Shown: positions 18,140 to 18,424 of the stretch, piece by piece
Position numbering within the stretch: the stretch's first letter is position 1
How the letters are laid out: every line of letters begins with the position of its first letter
Assembly (NCBI GenBank): GCA_964437215.1
Contig: CAYTFZ010000050.1
Span: forward strand, 1-18,424
Source of the DNA: JAAYAN01 sp964437215
Lineage (GTDB): Bacteria > Bacteroidota > Ignavibacteria > Ignavibacteriales > Melioribacteraceae
Length of the DNA stretch: 18,424 bases
Reading direction: 5' to 3'
Position numbers and translations under genes: made by a program
Notes under the pieces: model-generated
Databases searched by the model: none
The model's input: only the letters and a program-made list of their open reading frames with translations
What the model was told of the DNA's origin: nothing

Positions 18140-18168
18140 TTTCAATAATGTAGCAAATATTTCAATAA
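18140..18168. repeat. Pair of 9-base direct repeats 20 bases apart
   Basis: TTTCAATAA occurs at 18140-18148 and again at 18160-18168 on the plus strand (TTATTGAAA on the minus strand). The start-to-start distance is 20 bases, about two helical turns. The pair lies just downstream of the predicted porU transcription start, in the untranslated leader. A regulator binding site is possible; chance is also possible in such AT-rich DNA. Confidence 0.35.
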
Positions 18169-18186
18169 CTCTTTCCTTTTTTGTGC

Positions 18187-18218
18187 CAAAAATAACTAAG
18201 AATTTATAAAGATGTCAA
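18187..18218 (-). promoter_or_regulatory. Probable promoter of porU and the downstream minus-strand genes
   Basis: On the minus strand a TTG (18216-18218, within a perfect TTGACA at 18213-18218) is followed after 21 bases by TATTTTTG (18187-18194). This matches the Bacteroidota primary-sigma pattern of TTG near -33 and TAnnTTTG near -7. Read as a sigma-70 promoter it is TTGACA, 18 bases, TATTTT. Transcription would start near 18180, leaving a leader of roughly 100 bases before the porU ATG. No comparable site is seen for most downstream genes, so this may drive much of the run. Confidence 0.6.
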
Positions 18219-18302
18219 GTCATTTTAATTTTAGTGTAAAAATAATTGAATCTGTTTCACTAAATTGCAGATATAAACTTATCTTTCTATTAAAATATTT
18301 AC

Positions 18303-18308
18303 TATAAT
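18303..18308 (+). promoter_or_regulatory. Candidate -10 box for the rightward gene
   Basis: A TATAAT lies about 50 bases before the ATG at 18357, and in the longer frame it reads TATAATTG, one base from TAnnTTTG. No good upstream element is seen at the right spacing; TTATCT at 18279-18284 is the best and is poor. The site is tentative. Confidence 0.3.
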
Positions 18309-18356
18309 TGAAAACATTTTTTTACATTACTTAAAAATAATAAAATTGGAGAAACT

Positions 18357-18424
18357 ATGAAAAGAGCGGTACTGTTTATTGCACTTTTATCAACTTTTTT
18401 GTTATCACAGGAAAATTCGAATAA
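18357..18424 (+). CDS. Exported protein, only the N-terminus visible
   Basis: The ATG at 18357 is preceded by GGAG (18348-18351) with a five-base spacer. The 22 visible codons encode MKRAVLFIALLSTFLLS followed by QENSN, a typical signal peptide with likely cleavage between Ser and Gln. The frame is open to the right edge. The gene diverges from porU. Nothing beyond export can be said. Confidence 0.65.
   Translation, partial: MKRAVLFIALLSTFLLSQENSN

Larger units (their letters stand above)
18083..18356. other. Divergent intergenic region (274 bases)
   Basis: This is the only gap above about 100 bases in the window. It separates porU from the rightward gene at 18357 and is strongly AT-rich. 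It holds the porU promoter and leader, a spaced direct repeat and a weak rightward -10-like box, each listed separately. I see no RNA gene or stable GC-rich hairpin in it. Confidence 0.85.

Noticed and set aside
18241..18356. Small RNA or riboswitch in front of the rightward gene
   Set aside because: The segment is almost all A and T with no convincing stem-loops or conserved aptamer features.
1..18424. CRISPR arrays, tRNA genes, insertion sequences or prophage remnants
   Set aside because: I found no regular repeat-spacer pattern, no cloverleaf-like sequence, no transposase or integrase frame and no terminal inverted repeats.

Overview
The window is AT-rich and reads as part of a chromosome from the Bacteroidota/Ignavibacteria side of the bacterial tree. 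The evidence is a type IX secretion system (T9SS) sortase (PorU-like) next to a PorV-like outer-membrane protein, a cargo protein with a Por-type C-terminal sorting domain, a Bacteroidota-style promoter (TTG, then 21 nt, then TATTTTTG), and exported proteins whose predicted signal-peptide cleavage sites are all followed by glutamine. Some starts carry strong Shine-Dalgarno (SD) sequences, which is uncommon in classical Bacteroidetes and fits Ignavibacteria better. That lineage placement is an inference. I see no tRNA, rRNA, CRISPR array, insertion sequence or prophage.

All genes from 18082 down to the left edge lie on the minus strand. They are spaced by 74 nt or less, several overlap or nearly abut, and I see no convincing terminator between them. 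In transcription order the first block handles the cell surface: porU (T9SS sortase, C25 fold, His/Cys present), porV, a large M6-metalloprotease-like T9SS cargo that has lost its HEXXH zinc motif, a 1035-residue outer-membrane protein joining an intact HEXXH peptidase domain, a TolB-like propeller and a beta-barrel, and a small DUF5683-like envelope protein. The second block is housekeeping: der (ribosome-assembly GTPase), upp (uracil salvage), an exported TPR-type protein overlapping upp, a bifunctional rel (p)ppGpp synthetase/hydrolase, ruvX (YqgF), and a truncated exported protein of unknown function at the left edge.

The 274-base region 18083-18356 separates this run from a divergent gene whose first 22 codons are visible at the right edge. 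It holds the likely porU promoter, a 9-base direct repeat with 20-base periodicity in the porU leader, and a weak candidate promoter for the rightward gene.

The most interesting part is the surface block. PorU and PorV are the T9SS machinery that releases and anchors cargo. Next to them are a cargo that looks like a dead protease and a membrane-anchored protein that looks like a live one. Whether these form a dedicated T9SS accessory module is a hypothesis that synteny analysis could test.
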